A stretch of DNA of 64,000 nt from contig QCXZ01000041.1 in the NCBI GenBank assembly GCA_025024175.1, positions 1,049,786 to 1,113,785 on the forward strand, given 5' to 3'. The notes beneath the pieces were generated by a model. The model saw only the letters and a list, made by a program, of their open reading frames with translations, did no database searches and had not been told where the DNA came from. Position 1 is the first letter of the stretch. Each line of letters opens with the position of its first letter. Below, piece after piece: positions 49,077 to 60,043 of the stretch. This DNA is from Rhyzopertha dominica (Eukaryota; Arthropoda; Insecta; Coleoptera; Bostrichidae). The position numbers and the translations under genes were made by a program.

Positions 49077-49082
49077 TTTATT
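49077..49082 (-). terminator. Poly(A) signal of LPGAT1
   Basis: AATAAA on the minus strand, 136 bp after the LPGAT1 stop codon. Confidence 0.6.
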
Positions 49083-49217
49083 GCGAAAGAGCGTGGACTC
49101 TAGTGAAACCTCAGTGCACCGTGTGACAATAAACCTGCTGGAATTTCTCGCACATCCCGATCTTAAGATTCACATGTAAAAGTGAACCAAACCAACCAGG
49201 TATGCGAGGGTGGTACG

Positions 49218-52058
49218 TTAATACATCAGATAGTTGTAGCACTCGTACGCGGCCAAAAACATCTGCCAGTGCACGTAGCTGGACGTGATGAAAAACAAGT
49301 GCAGGATTATGAACCTCATCAGGTCTTGTGCCACGACCTGGGGGGGATTCGGATTTTGACAGTGCTCTTCCACGGGAAACTTTCCCGTCCTGTAGAAATG
49401 TTCCAGGAACCTCTCCTTTTCCTCCCATCGTTTGAAGAGCCACTCGGTCATGGACTCGGGATCGGATGGGAGATCTCTGGCGGGGAAAAGACGGTAGAAG
49501 AGGGTTGTTTTACATGGGGGACGGTGACCGAAAATTATCTCCGGAAGGCCTAGAGGTTCACCATTTGGGTACGCCACTGTTATGTCCAGGATCCAACACA
49601 GCTTTTGCATTTTCGAAAGATCTGAAAGAATATTCACTGAATCATTTTTTTTGTTTGTTTAGTAAAAGATGTTCAAAATACAGTTAAAAAACAAAAACCA
49701 CGTATAATTCTTGGAACAAGTCAACTTTTGTTTCTAGTGGGACAGATTTCGATTGCAATAGTTACCCTTTCCTATCCCCACATCACATATTAAAGAGTTC
49801 AAATCCTTAGCAAAATGTGTTTTTCTGACACATTTATTTGAATAGAGAAGTCCATTGGAAAAACAATTAAGAAGATATTGCAGAGCAAATGAACAACTAT
49901 TTTGTATATGATGATGGTTTATGTGAGCTGAGCAATCATAACACTGTCATAAACATAAATAAATCTAATGTGTGTATTTTACAAAAAAGGATTAGATTTA
50001 GAAAAGCATGCAGTAACTATTAGTGGTAAAAATTTAGAAATTGTTACTGAAATTAAACATCTAGATGTTATCTTGGATTCAATGTTAAAATTCAAAGATC
50101 ATGCTAGTTATGTAACAAAAAAAAACTACCTAGGAAAATTGGTATGACTAGTAAAATAGGTAACAAATTAGTGCACTGAAAATTAAACTGTGTAAAACAC
50201 TTGTTTCACCACATATTGACTACTGCGTTTCTATACTGCTAAAGCTTAGCCAGGGAGAACTACATGGACTTCAAAAACAACAGAATAGACTAAATTACCT
50301 ATTACTATTTGTTTTTGAGTGTGAGTTTTATTAATAACACAAATTATTTAGATTTCAATTTCAATAATTTTCATGAATGGGGAGAGGGGGAAGCCAGTGG
50401 CACTCTGCTAAGCATGAATTTCCATTATAATTAATTTTTCTAAAATGGAAACAGCAAACAACAAATGCTTTTGTAATCAATCTTTGTTTTATAATTAAAA
50501 CAGCCTATAAGTGACAAAATACTAAAAGATCTCAAGATGCTCTACAGACAGGTATATACAAATCATGCAGCATTTTTGCAAGTAATGGCCTGTAAAATTC
50601 CACAAGTCATAAAATAAAGTACAGGATATTACACGCCATAATTTTCCCATGCTATTACACATAAAAAGCTGAAATGTTAAGTTTTGCACTTCAGTTCGCC
50701 TAACAACCTATCATATCACTATGTAAACAACCGCAATCATTTTTAAATAGTAGATAGACTTGTACAAACAAACCTGAAGCACACAGCTTGACATTTCATG
50801 CAGGAATACAGGTAAATGGAAAGTTTTGGCACCTTAAATAAAACAGATTGAGAAATTTGAAAAGTAACTTACCCTGAGAATTTCTATTATTATTAACGGC
50901 ACTATGTGGCCCTATAGTGCTCATGATAGCGTGCAGGGCTCCTACACGTGGAAGCGAGACGTTATTCAATAGTGGCAAGTTCTTCTGCTGTGCGTATCTT
51001 TGCGATATGGCTTTACGTTTCCTCAAAAATCCTCCTTCTGGAAAGAGCACTAGCCACTTTCTACCCCTCGGTATATAGGATTCCAGTAAATGTTTCACCA
51101 AAGCTTCTATGGTTCTCTCTCTATTTTGCTTTCCCTATTAGTAAAATAAAGTTAACTTACTGCCTATAAAAAAATGTTCCGGCCCTATTCGTTCGAGGTC
51201 AAAACGAATGGAAGTGCTCTTTTCACAAGTGTCATTTTTGTGTAGATGTAGAACAGGTAAATCCAGTAAAGATAATAGAAAGGCAAAATTAATTTTAAAA
51301 TTATAAACCGAAATACATACTGTTTGTGCTACAAGAACATAGAGGGCGCTAGTAGCATCAGCTCTGCACCATCATACAGAATCACAACCTTACATTTTCA
51401 AAAAAATAAGACTAGTAAAATTTTTACACATTTAGATAACTTTAAATAACACTTTTGCAAAAAAAAACTATCAGTTGCCTTCCGAAATATCATAAACATA
51501 GCCTTGGAAACTTCCAATTGCACAAGAACACATCCATTCGATTTGAAGTAACAGAATAGGGCTGATTACCTACAGACATAATGAAAAAGTCTTGATGCAA
51601 GACACTGACAATTCCGAAGTTCGTGTACTTAAAAACATTGTCCATGATCCACATCAGGTTAGGCAAAATCTGTTTCCTCGTGTTAAAAGTTGCCATGAGA
51701 AATGGAACGTCACCCGTGGATTGGTGGTTCGCTATGACCAGTGTTTGTTGGTCTAAACATTCTCTAATATCATCGCCGACTTCAACGACTAGAAACAAGC
51801 AGTGTTATTGTTGCGCTCGGGTCAAAGCTGTATACTACCATCGTATCCCGCGCTCCAGCTCCACATGGAAACCATGGCTAACAACCAATGGAAAAAAGTG
51901 CCCTCTATCCGCCAGTAAACGTCAGGACTAAATTTTCTAAGTGGAGACAGCAGTACCATCCAAACAACATATGTGGGGATGCAATAGGCATTGTTTAATA
52001 ATATAAAACCCAGTCGAAGCGCTGCTTTGGGCACAATGTACCAGTTTCTAAAAAACAT
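49218..52058 (-). CDS. LPGAT1: Lysophosphatidylglycerol acyltransferase 1-like
   Basis: Four exons join in frame: 52058-51839, 51788-51574, 51134-50873 and 49621-49218 (stop TAA), 366 residues against about 370 in vertebrates. Start chosen at MFFRNW because no earlier in-frame ATG is seen. Exon 1 has an N-terminal hydrophobic helix and the LSPLR block; exon 2 carries the acyltransferase H(X)4D motif NHQSTGD and [16 protein letters not shown]; exon 3 has [16 protein letters not shown] (the conserved FPEG block) and [11 protein letters not shown]; exon 4 has [19 protein letters not shown] and C-terminal hydrophobic segments. This AGPAT-family ER membrane enzyme acylates lysophospholipids; human LPGAT1 was first reported to use lysophosphatidylglycerol and later also linked to phosphatidylethanolamine remodelling. 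Intron 3 contains a LINE fragment on the opposite strand. Confidence 0.93.
49855..50335 (+). mobile_element. LINE reverse-transcriptase C-terminal remnant in LPGAT1 intron 3
   Basis: The plus strand reads, with frameshifts, [48 protein letters not shown] and [19 protein letters not shown], then [16 protein letters not shown]. This matches the post-YADD part of jockey-like LINEs (LNxxKTxxxxF, xxxVxxxKYLGVxLD, LxFxxHIxxxxxK, LVxPHLDYCxxxL). The YADD block itself is lost. Confidence 0.72.
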
Positions 52059-53444
52059 GATAGTATTCAAGTATTATTCTGAATGATACCCACATGACGT
52101 GTTATCAGGTTATCTCATGTAAAAATCTAAACACTACCTACCAACTATCCTACACTAACTATCAGTTACATAAGCACACTAAATGAGTGAACTATCGAGA
52201 AAAAATTACTTACTGCACAACACAACGCAAATTGTCCATTTCAAACGCCGTGGACAGAATTTAAACATCCATTTCAGGGAAAAAAGTGCGTCATTTATAA
52301 AAATACGAAAGAGGTTAGGACGAAACAAAAACTAATTCAAAGTTGTTAATAGTTTTCGNATTCTCAGATCGACGATTTCCTTGCTTCCTAGTTTGCTGTT
52401 TTATATTATATTAGCTACAGCTAAATTTACAATTAAAGGTACTAGAGACGAGACGTTTCACATTGCTTTCTCGCTTACATTCAAGCACTGCGTTTATGTT
52501 TGTGCGCTTGGGCAGGCGTCAGGCGTGATGCGTCATTAAACGGCATTCAAATTTTGTAATCACACCATGAATTTTAACTGAGCATTTCGGACGAATCGTT
52601 TTTTCGTAATCGCTCGCTTAATGACATGTTCCAATTCCAATTAAATCGGATAGTCTAATTACGTATAATTTCCGAGATTAACCTTTCTACATTGACCTCC
52701 CACCTCTTTGGTATGTTTATTAGAATGTTGGTTTCAAAGATCAATTTATTACAAAAAAAAGTATGCGAATGTGTTCACTCAATCGTGAATCATTCAAAGT
52801 TTACTAATTTACTACTAATTTAAGTTTTAATTTTGTACGAATGCTTGCTGTATGATGCTATAATTATTAAAAGCATAATAAAAACTAGGAAATTAAAATG
52901 TCAGCAAGTTTTGTTTGTAAGTCATAGCTGTGTTTCAGTCACAGACATAGTAATATATTATCTGAGAAAAACTGTTATTGCTGATACTGTGAAATGAATT
53001 ATGGTTGAAATTTATGACAATGATTAATCATAGCAATAACTTAGAATCATTCCTCACACTCACACATTTTAACATTAAGTTTTTCACTTGAAAAAACAAG
53101 ACAGTACCACATAAAATTAAAGGACTTGTACCCACAACCACTTTAAAGTAAAATTAAAGAAATGGTTGAAAAAATTGTCTCATAATGCTGTTTCTTCCTG
53201 TGTGTGTTAAATTAAGGTTACCTTCTCTCTAGTCCAAAAGTAGATATATTTTTTTAAACTAGACAAGACAGCAAGAAAAAGACTTTATATTCACATTCAG
53301 AAGATAAGAGTAAAAGAAAACAATTAACAAGCAAATATTTTAATCTTAACAATTATATCATTCTTTAACAAATGAAAATCTAGTCAGTAATCTGTAAAAC
53401 ACACACATGCAAAATATTTACAATAGCAAAAAACAATCCGACTT
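52059..53444. other. Spacer between LPGAT1 and BRMS1L
   Basis: AT-rich. The part nearest 52059-52560 is the upstream region of LPGAT1 (no TATA box assigned; N at 52359). The part near 52745-53444 probably includes the 3' untranslated region of BRMS1L. No further gene seen. Confidence 0.5.
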
Positions 53445-54152
53445 CTAAGGAGATCTCTTCAAGGCCTTCCTAATAAGAGTCCAGTCTTCCATTATGTCCT
53501 GCGGTTTCAACATGTAGACAATGTACGGCCCCGAAACCGTAACAGCCTTTCTGCGTGATCTCGACCGCGATCTGAACCCATATTCGCCACCTTCGCTCCA
53601 GTTTATCTCAACATTATGCCGGTCCTCCTCCAGATGTTTTATCCTCTCCTCCAATTCATCGTGGTAATAATCCCATGCTAGTATCTTTTCATTCTCGAAG
53701 TTCTGTAACGCGGCCTGTTCCTCCGCCCTGTACTTGTTCTCGATGTTTTCCAAACGCAGCTGTTTCAAAATCCCGGCCACATGGATCCGGCTGTGCATGT
53801 TGTCCTGCAGCTCCTGCAGCTTGTTGAGATATTCCGGTGAGCGGCCTGCTTTGATTTCTGTCAGCTGCAGGTCGACCTGGGCAATTCGCTCTCGGTACAG
53901 CTGTTCTCGCAGCTGTCCGAACTGGTCTTCTAAGTCCTGGACGTGCTGAAGAAGCTGGGTCCTTCGCATTTCGCACTCTCCCTCGTCCATTTCTGAGGAA
54001 TCGTCGGAATCTGCCTCATCCTCGCTCGAATCTCTGCGTCCTTCGTTTTCACGACTTGTGTTGGACCTCTCCGACTCAGCAGCAGAGACGTCGCCATCAC
54101 TAACGTCACCTCCGCCGCCGTTGTTGTTGTTTTGTATCTTTATTGGGGGCAT
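53445..54152 (-). CDS. BRMS1L: BRMS1-like protein, Sin3/HDAC co-repressor subunit
   Basis: A single-exon frame of 235 residues starting at ATG 54152 in a good context. Residues 1-60 are acidic and Ser/Asp/Glu-rich (DSSEDEADSDDSSEMDEGE). Residues 60-185 form the Sds3-like coiled coil (QLLQHVQDLEDQFGQLREQL, QVDLQLTEIKAGRSPEYL, RAEEQAALQNFENEKILAW). The end carries the GPYIVYMLKPQDIMEDWTLI block shared with vertebrate BRMS1/BRMS1L. Vertebrate BRMS1L is about 320 aa; the insect copy is shorter, apparently in the linker between coiled coil and C-terminal block. The family bridges Sin3A and HDAC1 in the nucleus. Being intronless, a retrocopy is possible, but the frame is intact. Confidence 0.93.
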   Translation of the reverse strand: MPPIKIQNNNNGGGGDVSDGDVSAAESERSNTSRENEGRRDSSEDEADSDDSSEMDEGECEMRRTQLLQHVQDLEDQFGQLREQLYRERIAQVDLQLTEIKAGRSPEYLNKLQELQDNMHSRIHVAGILKQLRLENIENKYRAEEQAALQNFENEKILAWDYYHDELEERIKHLEEDRHNVEINWSEGGEYGFRSRSRSRRKAVTVSGPYIVYMLKPQDIMEDWTLIRKALKRSP

Positions 54153-54429
54153 TTCGAAAATAATTTTGAAGATGCGGGTGTAAGTTTGGGAATACCTTCA
54201 CGTAAACAAACAATTTGAGGTTAGGACGCCGAACCCGAACGTCAATATCAGTGTGATGCTTGACATTGACGTAACACGTTAAATATCCCTAGATTTCAGC
54301 CCTAGTAGTTACGGGGTGTCATCATTTAGTTTAGATACAACTCACTAACTATGATATTTAAGTATTTGTTAAATAATGGTCATTTGTTCATTTTAAATCA
54401 GTATAGAAAACGGATATGATGTATATGGC

Positions 54430-54720
54430 CTTATGGAAAATTCCACTATAGATGTAAGGTTCTTAGATACCGCAATAGCGGAGGGAAATTTAAATGTTTA
54501 TAAAGGAGATGGGAGAGGGAACACAACAATCAAAACTAACCTTAAAGATTAGAGAACTGCCAGATATCAGGCTCTGATGCAGTGTTGTTCTTTGTGCATC
54601 AAAGCCTGACATCTGGCAGTTCTTTAATCTTTGGTTTGATTGCTTTTTCTCGCCACTATTTTGCCCTAAAATGGCAGACTGTTGCGGTACTTTTATATAC
54701 TGGACTGTAATATATTTAAT
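54430..54720. repeat. Near-perfect hairpin inside a larger inverted repeat
   Basis: The inner arms 54538-54581 and 54595-54638 are reverse complements with few mismatches (the shared core includes agaactgccagat and tgatgca) around a 13-base loop (54582-54594). Weaker pairing continues outwards to about 54455 and 54700, where taccgcaatag faces the complement of ctgttgcggta. It lies between BRMS1L and SRPRA, contains no frame and resembles a foldback MITE. Expressed, it would make a long-stem hairpin RNA. Confidence 0.85.
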
Positions 54721-55018
54721 GACTCTAAAAGTTTATGCGATTTAACATCATTTTTAAAATCTAATGCTCAGTAGGGCTTCAAATGAAATAAACAACTTCA
54801 CATAGGTACCATGTATTTTCAATAATCCAATTTCGCTAATATTTACAATTGATAAAATTTGATGAGAGGTTTAAACTGTCAAACCCTAAACCACAAAATC
54901 CAAGTAGAAGTTGTATAAAAATATAAATAAAAAAATAATAATCAATTACAGCCACATGATCTTCAACAGAGAAAATACCAGGATATAAAATTATTAACAG
55001 ACAACAAAAGATGAATCT

Positions 55019-58000
55019 TTACTTCATCAGTGAATGAACGACGGCTTTAGCATTCAACGCCTTCAGATCGGTGTACGTCTGTCCGGTGCCCACAAAAACA
55101 ATTGGTTGCCCAGTAATGTAGGTCATAGAGATTGCAGCACCAACCTAAACAAACAAATGACAAACTACAACAAATAAAAACGCATAGTGACTTACTTTGT
55201 CATCGATGGTATCAAATTTCGTTAGCACGATACCGTCAATCTGATGAGGATTGGCATTTGTGGTGTAGGAGAAATCCGCTAGGGCCTGATTGAACTTGAC
55301 CAACTGATCAACAGCTTCATTACCAACCAAAGCCTCGCCAACAAAAAGCACTAAATCAGGCTCGTTCACCTTGATTAGTTTTGTTAATGCCCTCATTAAT
55401 GGTTCGTTGTCCTGGAGAAGAAAGGTCACAGGCAAAAAATTCAGTTTTGTCAGTTTGAGCTCAATTTTTTAAGTACTGGTAGAGAAACCGAGAAAGATTA
55501 CTCGTACCTGCATCCGGCCAGCAGTATCAATCAGGACAACGTCGAATTTTGTGTCTCGTGCATATCGAATCGCCTCCATGGCAATACCAGCTGCGTCTTT
55601 ACCGTAACCCTTCTCGTACAGCTGCACCATTGTACGTCCGCCATGCATATCCGCGGGGTGCAAAGCGTTCAGGTGTTTCGTGTGTGTTCGAAGCTGCTCC
55701 ACAGCTCCCGCCCTGAACGTGTCGCAGGCAGCAATCAAAACGCGTAGGTTGTTTTCGATCAGCCAGAAACAGATTTTCGCCAGGTTTGTGGATTTACCCA
55801 CACCATTTACCTATGATGAGAAGGAGGGAAAAAATTACGTAGGGTTAGGACAGTTAAAAATCTTAAAGGTTGCTTTCTCTCTGTTAATGGACGATGTTTG
55901 ATCATATTAAGTAACTTTTTTAAAGTTCAAAGTGGCTCTCTAGTAATACGTACCCCACAAAAAGTCATAACATAAGGTCTCCCCTCTTTTTGTGCCTCCA
56001 AGCAGTCCCTCAATATATCTACCCTCCTCTTAGGGCTAAGGATTTGGACCAACGAATCCACCAAAGTTGTCTTAATTGTACTGGCGACACTGTCGAAGGT
56101 ACCCAATACTTTTCCTTCCAACTTGGCAGCCACCGAGTCACAAAGTTTAATGGCAATATCAGCGGCAACATTTTTGGAAATCAAGTGATCTTTCATTTTT
56201 TCCAGAGTCGGCTTCATATCTTCCTGAGTTAAATTCTTTGAACCGACGAGACCTTTGAAGAGCGAAAACATGCCACCTTTGGGTTTGGTTTCTTTCGGTT
56301 TTTCCACCTCGATTTCATCATCTTCTTCATCGCTTGATGATTCTATGTCCAAGTCTTTTATAACTCCCTTCATTTGACCAACAATCTGGATTACAAAACT
56401 GTTAGTGTACGATAATTTTGGTTGTGTAATTTGCTATTTCATACCTCAGTGTCGGGTGTAAAGGGGCTATCAACATCAGCTGGTTTATCTACAGTTCTTT
56501 CCAAATTTTGGAGATCTTTTGCAGTTCCTCCCAAGTCCCAAACTCTGGGCTTTTTTCCTGCTTTTTCTGATGGAGACTTTGGACTTTTCCTTCAAATATC
56601 AAATATTATTATTATTTTTTTTTAAATGAGCATAGGACAATTATTCGAGACATTATCTGGAATGCACTTAATGTTGGGATTTGCTTCTCCAAGCTAATGA
56701 ATTTATTTATGCAAAATTATTTTTTGGTTTTGTTTTTACAATGAACTGCTATTTCAAGAGATTTATTTATCTGAACCCTNGGCAGGAATTTAAATTTGAA
56801 GGTTAACAACTATGCAAATATGTAACCTACTTACTTTGTATCCTGTTTCTTTTTGTTCATTTTTTGGGCAAACTTTAGCCTGTTAGCAGCCAAGGTCTCC
56901 TCATCTATGAGGCCGTTTTCAATTTTTGGACTCATTTTAGGGGAGGGTGGTACATTTTTGGGCACTGAAAATATAAAACAAACAAATGAATCTACTAAAA
57001 AAGACATATTTTAATGCTGTGTTCAAACCAACATATGGTTACCTGTTTGACTTTATAACCTACCATCATCCACAAAATTAACTTCTTTTTTCTTCTGTTG
57101 CTTCGCAGGCTTCTCCTCATGTTTCCTCTCTATCATAGAGGCAACAGTTTTCTTCGATTTGACAGATTCTTCAAACGTACGCATCGGTTTCGGAACCTTC
57201 GCCTGTTGCTTGCCATACTGTTCAGCCGCTTGCAAAGTGGCATTATATCTGTCGGAGAACTGATAATCTTGAAAATACCTCCCTTCCGACAGATCATTTT
57301 TGTATTTGTCCCTGAACTCCAGATGTATGTCGTTCAGGAATTTATCGACATACGATAACTGAAGAATCTTCTGATAGGCGACCACGAATACCAGGTCGAA
57401 TTCATTATCTAATTTGTACTGAAGGGTGAGACCATCGTGGTCGAAGGAACTGAGGCCAGTACGTTCCTGAAGGGTACGATTTATAAGTTAAAAATACGTT
57501 TTTCTACAGCCGTCAAAAAATCGTGACATTTATGCATGGTTACCTATGCGCGAAGTTTGACGTTTTTTCACTGTGAAAAAATATTATTTTTTCACGGTCT
57601 CACAGTGAAAAAATAATATTTTTTAACTGTGCACCTATTGTGACAAATTTTTCGCAACTATCACTTTTATTTATCATCGTAACCATGCAAGCAACTCGAT
57701 TTATCAGACCATTTTGTTCCAACTAATTTCTGTTACTTTTTTCTTCATCTGGAGGCTGTAGAAAAAACGATGTTTGTATTTCGTGGCGAAATTCATGTTT
57801 TAATGGCGCCNTCGAATGTCTTTTAGGTCTCGACCTGGCGGTCTCGACTAAAATAACATTCTCAGGCGNCATTAAAAAAACACTCATTTCGCGCACTTAA
57901 TACAAAAATTACTATTTTATGGATCGAAATTGCTGTTTACTCACCTGCAGTATGACGTTTTTTATTAATGCGTTCACGGAAGGTGTGAATATTTGGCTTG

Positions 58001-58061
58001 TGGTTTGAAAACACCAAAGCACTATGCCACCCTTGCTAAATATTGTAAATAAATCTAGCAT
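55019..58061 (-). CDS. SRPRA: Signal recognition particle receptor subunit alpha
   Basis: Eight exons join in frame: 58061-57945, 57466-57064, 56964-56835, 56589-56445, 56385-55954, 55810-55508, 55411-55196 and 55144-55019 (stop TAA), 623 residues against 638 in human. Exon 1 begins [19 protein letters not shown]; exon 2 has the SRX domain that binds SR-beta ([18 protein letters not shown]); exons 3-5 hold a Lys-rich linker; exon 5 has the N domain; exon 6 has the GTPase motifs [10 protein letters not shown] (P-loop), [11 protein letters not shown] and DTAGRMQ; exon 7 has [16 protein letters not shown] (TKxD specificity motif); exon 8 has [11 protein letters not shown]. It is the ER-membrane docking GTPase for SRP-ribosome complexes. 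Intron 1 contains nested inverted repeats. All key GTPase residues are present. Confidence 0.96.
57490..57915. repeat. Nested inverted repeats (MITE-like) in SRPRA intron 1
   Basis: Outer unit: cgtttttctacagcc (57494-57508) faces ggctgtagaaaaaacg (57753-57768), enclosing a second inverted pair (gcatggttac and gtaaccatgc) and a central AT-rich palindrome near 57570-57625 (gtgaaaaaatattatttttt). Directly beside it, 57770-57835 and 57837-57912 form another hairpin (gaatgtcttttaggtctcga against the complement of tcgactaaaataacattc). Two Ns (57811, 57869) fall in its arms. No coding sequence. Confidence 0.75.
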
Positions 58062-58565
58062 TTTGATTATTTGGTTTCGGCAATATCAGCCTGTTGTAAT
58101 TACAAACGTACACGTCTTAGGAAAACGTCACTTTGAATTTTGGCTGCACCAGCTGACATTGACATTTATACACAATGTTGCAATGCAGTATTAATGAAAC
58201 TACTGCGACTATTCATTTAATTAAAAAAGTTTATATTCCGATCTAGTTAGATATGAAAATATCATACTATAAACTTCAAAGACGATATTTATGTTTTGTG
58301 GGCGTTGGATATCGTTTTTTAGTTGCACTAGTCGCAAAACTATATATTCATCAAAATGGCAACACTGTGTACCATGTAATGCAGTGACCTACTTTATCGA
58401 CATTTAACTATTTACAGTTTTTTATAATTATTAACAAAACTACTTAAAATAAAATGCAAAATGTGGAATAATATATAAAGCATTTAACAAAAACCCTTTT
58501 ATGCAAGGTGATTAAGAAACGGGAAAGAAAGAAGCGCTGCCTGGTCTTATATTATAAACTATCAT

Positions 58566-58571
58566 TTTATT
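58566..58571 (-). terminator. Poly(A) signal of the TMEM218-thioredoxin unit
   Basis: AATAAA on the minus strand 29 bp after the thioredoxin stop codon. It is the first AATAAA found downstream of TMEM218, so both coding regions could share it. Confidence 0.65.
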
Positions 58572-58599
58572 AACAGTTGACACATTACACACGCATAAA

Positions 58600-58998
58600 C
58601 TAAACCTGTTTAACGTCAAGTTTTTTAATTAAATTTTCAATCATGTTGGCATCAACCAGTCCGATAAACTTGTCGACCACCAATCCATTTCTAACAGCAA
58701 CTACTGCAGGAACTGCTTTTACTTCGAACGTGTGAACCAGCTCCGCGTTAGATTCAACGTCCACGATTGCCAAATCTATGTTCTCCTTTGGTTCGATCAG
58801 TTCTTTCATTTTGGGTGTCAGTATCAGACACGGTTCGCACCATTCTGCATGGAAATTCACTATCACTGGTTTGTCATTATTCAGCACTTTCGATAAAAAC
58901 TCGTCGTGGTTCTTCACCGTTATCAATTTGTTAAGGCTGGAAGTATTCGAAATCTGTCGTATTCTAGCAGCGTGAAGGGCGCCAAGTCTAGAAAACAT
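58600..58998 (-). CDS. TXN2: Mitochondrial thioredoxin
   Basis: A 132-residue single-exon frame with the start ATG at 58998. The N-terminus MFSRLGALHAARIRQISNTS is Arg-containing and acid-free, as expected of a mitochondrial presequence. The thioredoxin fold follows: VIVNFHAEWCEPCLIL with the CxxC active site as WCEPC (most thioredoxins have WCGPC), VDVESNAELVHTFEVKAVPA with the cis-proline, and VDKFIGLVDA. It is probably the mitochondrial disulfide reductase serving peroxiredoxin 3. The ATG lies one base after the stop codon of TMEM218 on the same strand, so its 5' leader must overlap that gene or it is translated from a shared mRNA. Confidence 0.92.
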   Translation of the reverse strand: MFSRLGALHAARIRQISNTSSLNKLITVKNHDEFLSKVLNNDKPVIVNFHAEWCEPCLILTPKMKELIEPKENIDLAIVDVESNAELVHTFEVKAVPAVVAVRNGLVVDKFIGLVDANMIENLIKKLDVKQV

Positions 58999-58999
58999 C

Positions 59000-59400
59000 T
59001 TAAAATGCCTTCACAGGTTTCGTCCTCACGGGTTCTATACAATGGAGTAGGAAGAAGCAAATTGCACCCACTAACGTGCTCAGAAACAAAAACGTCAGAA
59101 GGGCTATTCGTCCCACGTAACCGTAGTCCTTTTCCTGCAAATAAAAATTGTTCGCAATCCCACAAGTTTTATTTTTATAAATGGGCTACTAACCGAAGTG
59201 TCCGCTTCCTCTGCTTCAGCTTTGTTAATTTTTTCCACAGGAATTAGTACAAGAATAAGTGTGATCAAGAGTGCTATTCCAATTGCTACCCACCCAAGGT
59301 TGCTTTGAGTTTTTACGGCAATAAAAAATATAATTAACGTCGATATCCAAACTATGATCAGTATAAACAGGCCTATTCCAATATTTCCAATTGTTGTCAT
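59000..59400 (-). CDS. TMEM218: Transmembrane protein 218, ciliary transition-zone protein
   Basis: Two coding exons, 59400-59194 and 59134-59000, give 113 residues (vertebrate TMEM218: about 115). Three hydrophobic segments: IGLFILIIVWISTLIIFF, WVAIGIALLITLILVLIP, and in exon 2 IALLTFLFLSTLVGAICFFL, followed by the C-terminal block HCIEPVRTKPVKAF, which resembles the conserved end of TMEM218. The family acts with TMEM67 at the transition zone of cilia. A 5' exon ending in ATG/GTGAGT (59487-59485) is joined to an acceptor 8 bases before the start codon (59408). The stop TAA (59002-59000) is followed by one G and then the thioredoxin ATG. Confidence 0.85.
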
Positions 59401-59529
59401 AACTAATTCTACAAAAATTTGAGTTTTGAGGTCAACTGTGCAAGGTTATGCCATTGCTATTTACATAGATAATCACGTACTCACCATTTTAATTTTTTAG
59501 TTTAATTTGGATTGTTGAATTCTAATCAC

Positions 59530-60043
59530 GAAGGCAGTGACAATACAAACATGTTTTTTGTGTACATTACTGATCTAAACAAATTCAACTGATTTTATTT
59601 GAACTACACCACCGTTAATATGAGGTGCTTGTGCCTACGTGTGATACGTCACTTAATTTTGCTAAAAAAAGAAAAGGACGTATTCCAAAACGGTTTTTAA
59701 ACATTGATCGTAGACGGTCCAAAAATAGATTTAATCAAAGCTTGCACAAAATGGGTGTGAAGTACCTATTTAATATTTGCAATGGTTAAGAAAATTAATA
59801 TATGAATATGCAGATAATATAATAATAATCTGTGTTTAGAGTTTATTGCATTAAAATATATTTTTATTTGGATAATATGGTTTATTATTCAATAATCCCG
59901 GTCACAATGCATCTGAACTACTAGTTTGCATCTGCGCAACAAATAGTTATTTTGTCAACATGTTAATATGAACTACCACAGCTTTAGCACGTTTACGCAG
60001 CAGGTGCTTTGATTCATGGGAAGTCTATTTCGTCGTAGAGAAC
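59530..60043. promoter_or_regulatory. Divergent promoter region of TMEM218/TXN2 and ZNF143
   Basis: About 0.5 kb separates the first exon of the minus-strand TMEM218-thioredoxin unit from the plus-strand ZNF143 start codon. It is AT-rich with no obvious TATA/Inr pair on either strand, as usual for housekeeping insect promoters. Confidence 0.5.

Noticed and set aside
59946..59959. X-box-like sequence gttattttgtcaac upstream of TMEM218
   Set aside because: It has a mismatch in the right half, lies over 450 bp from the TMEM218 5' exon, and such AT-rich matches are common by chance.
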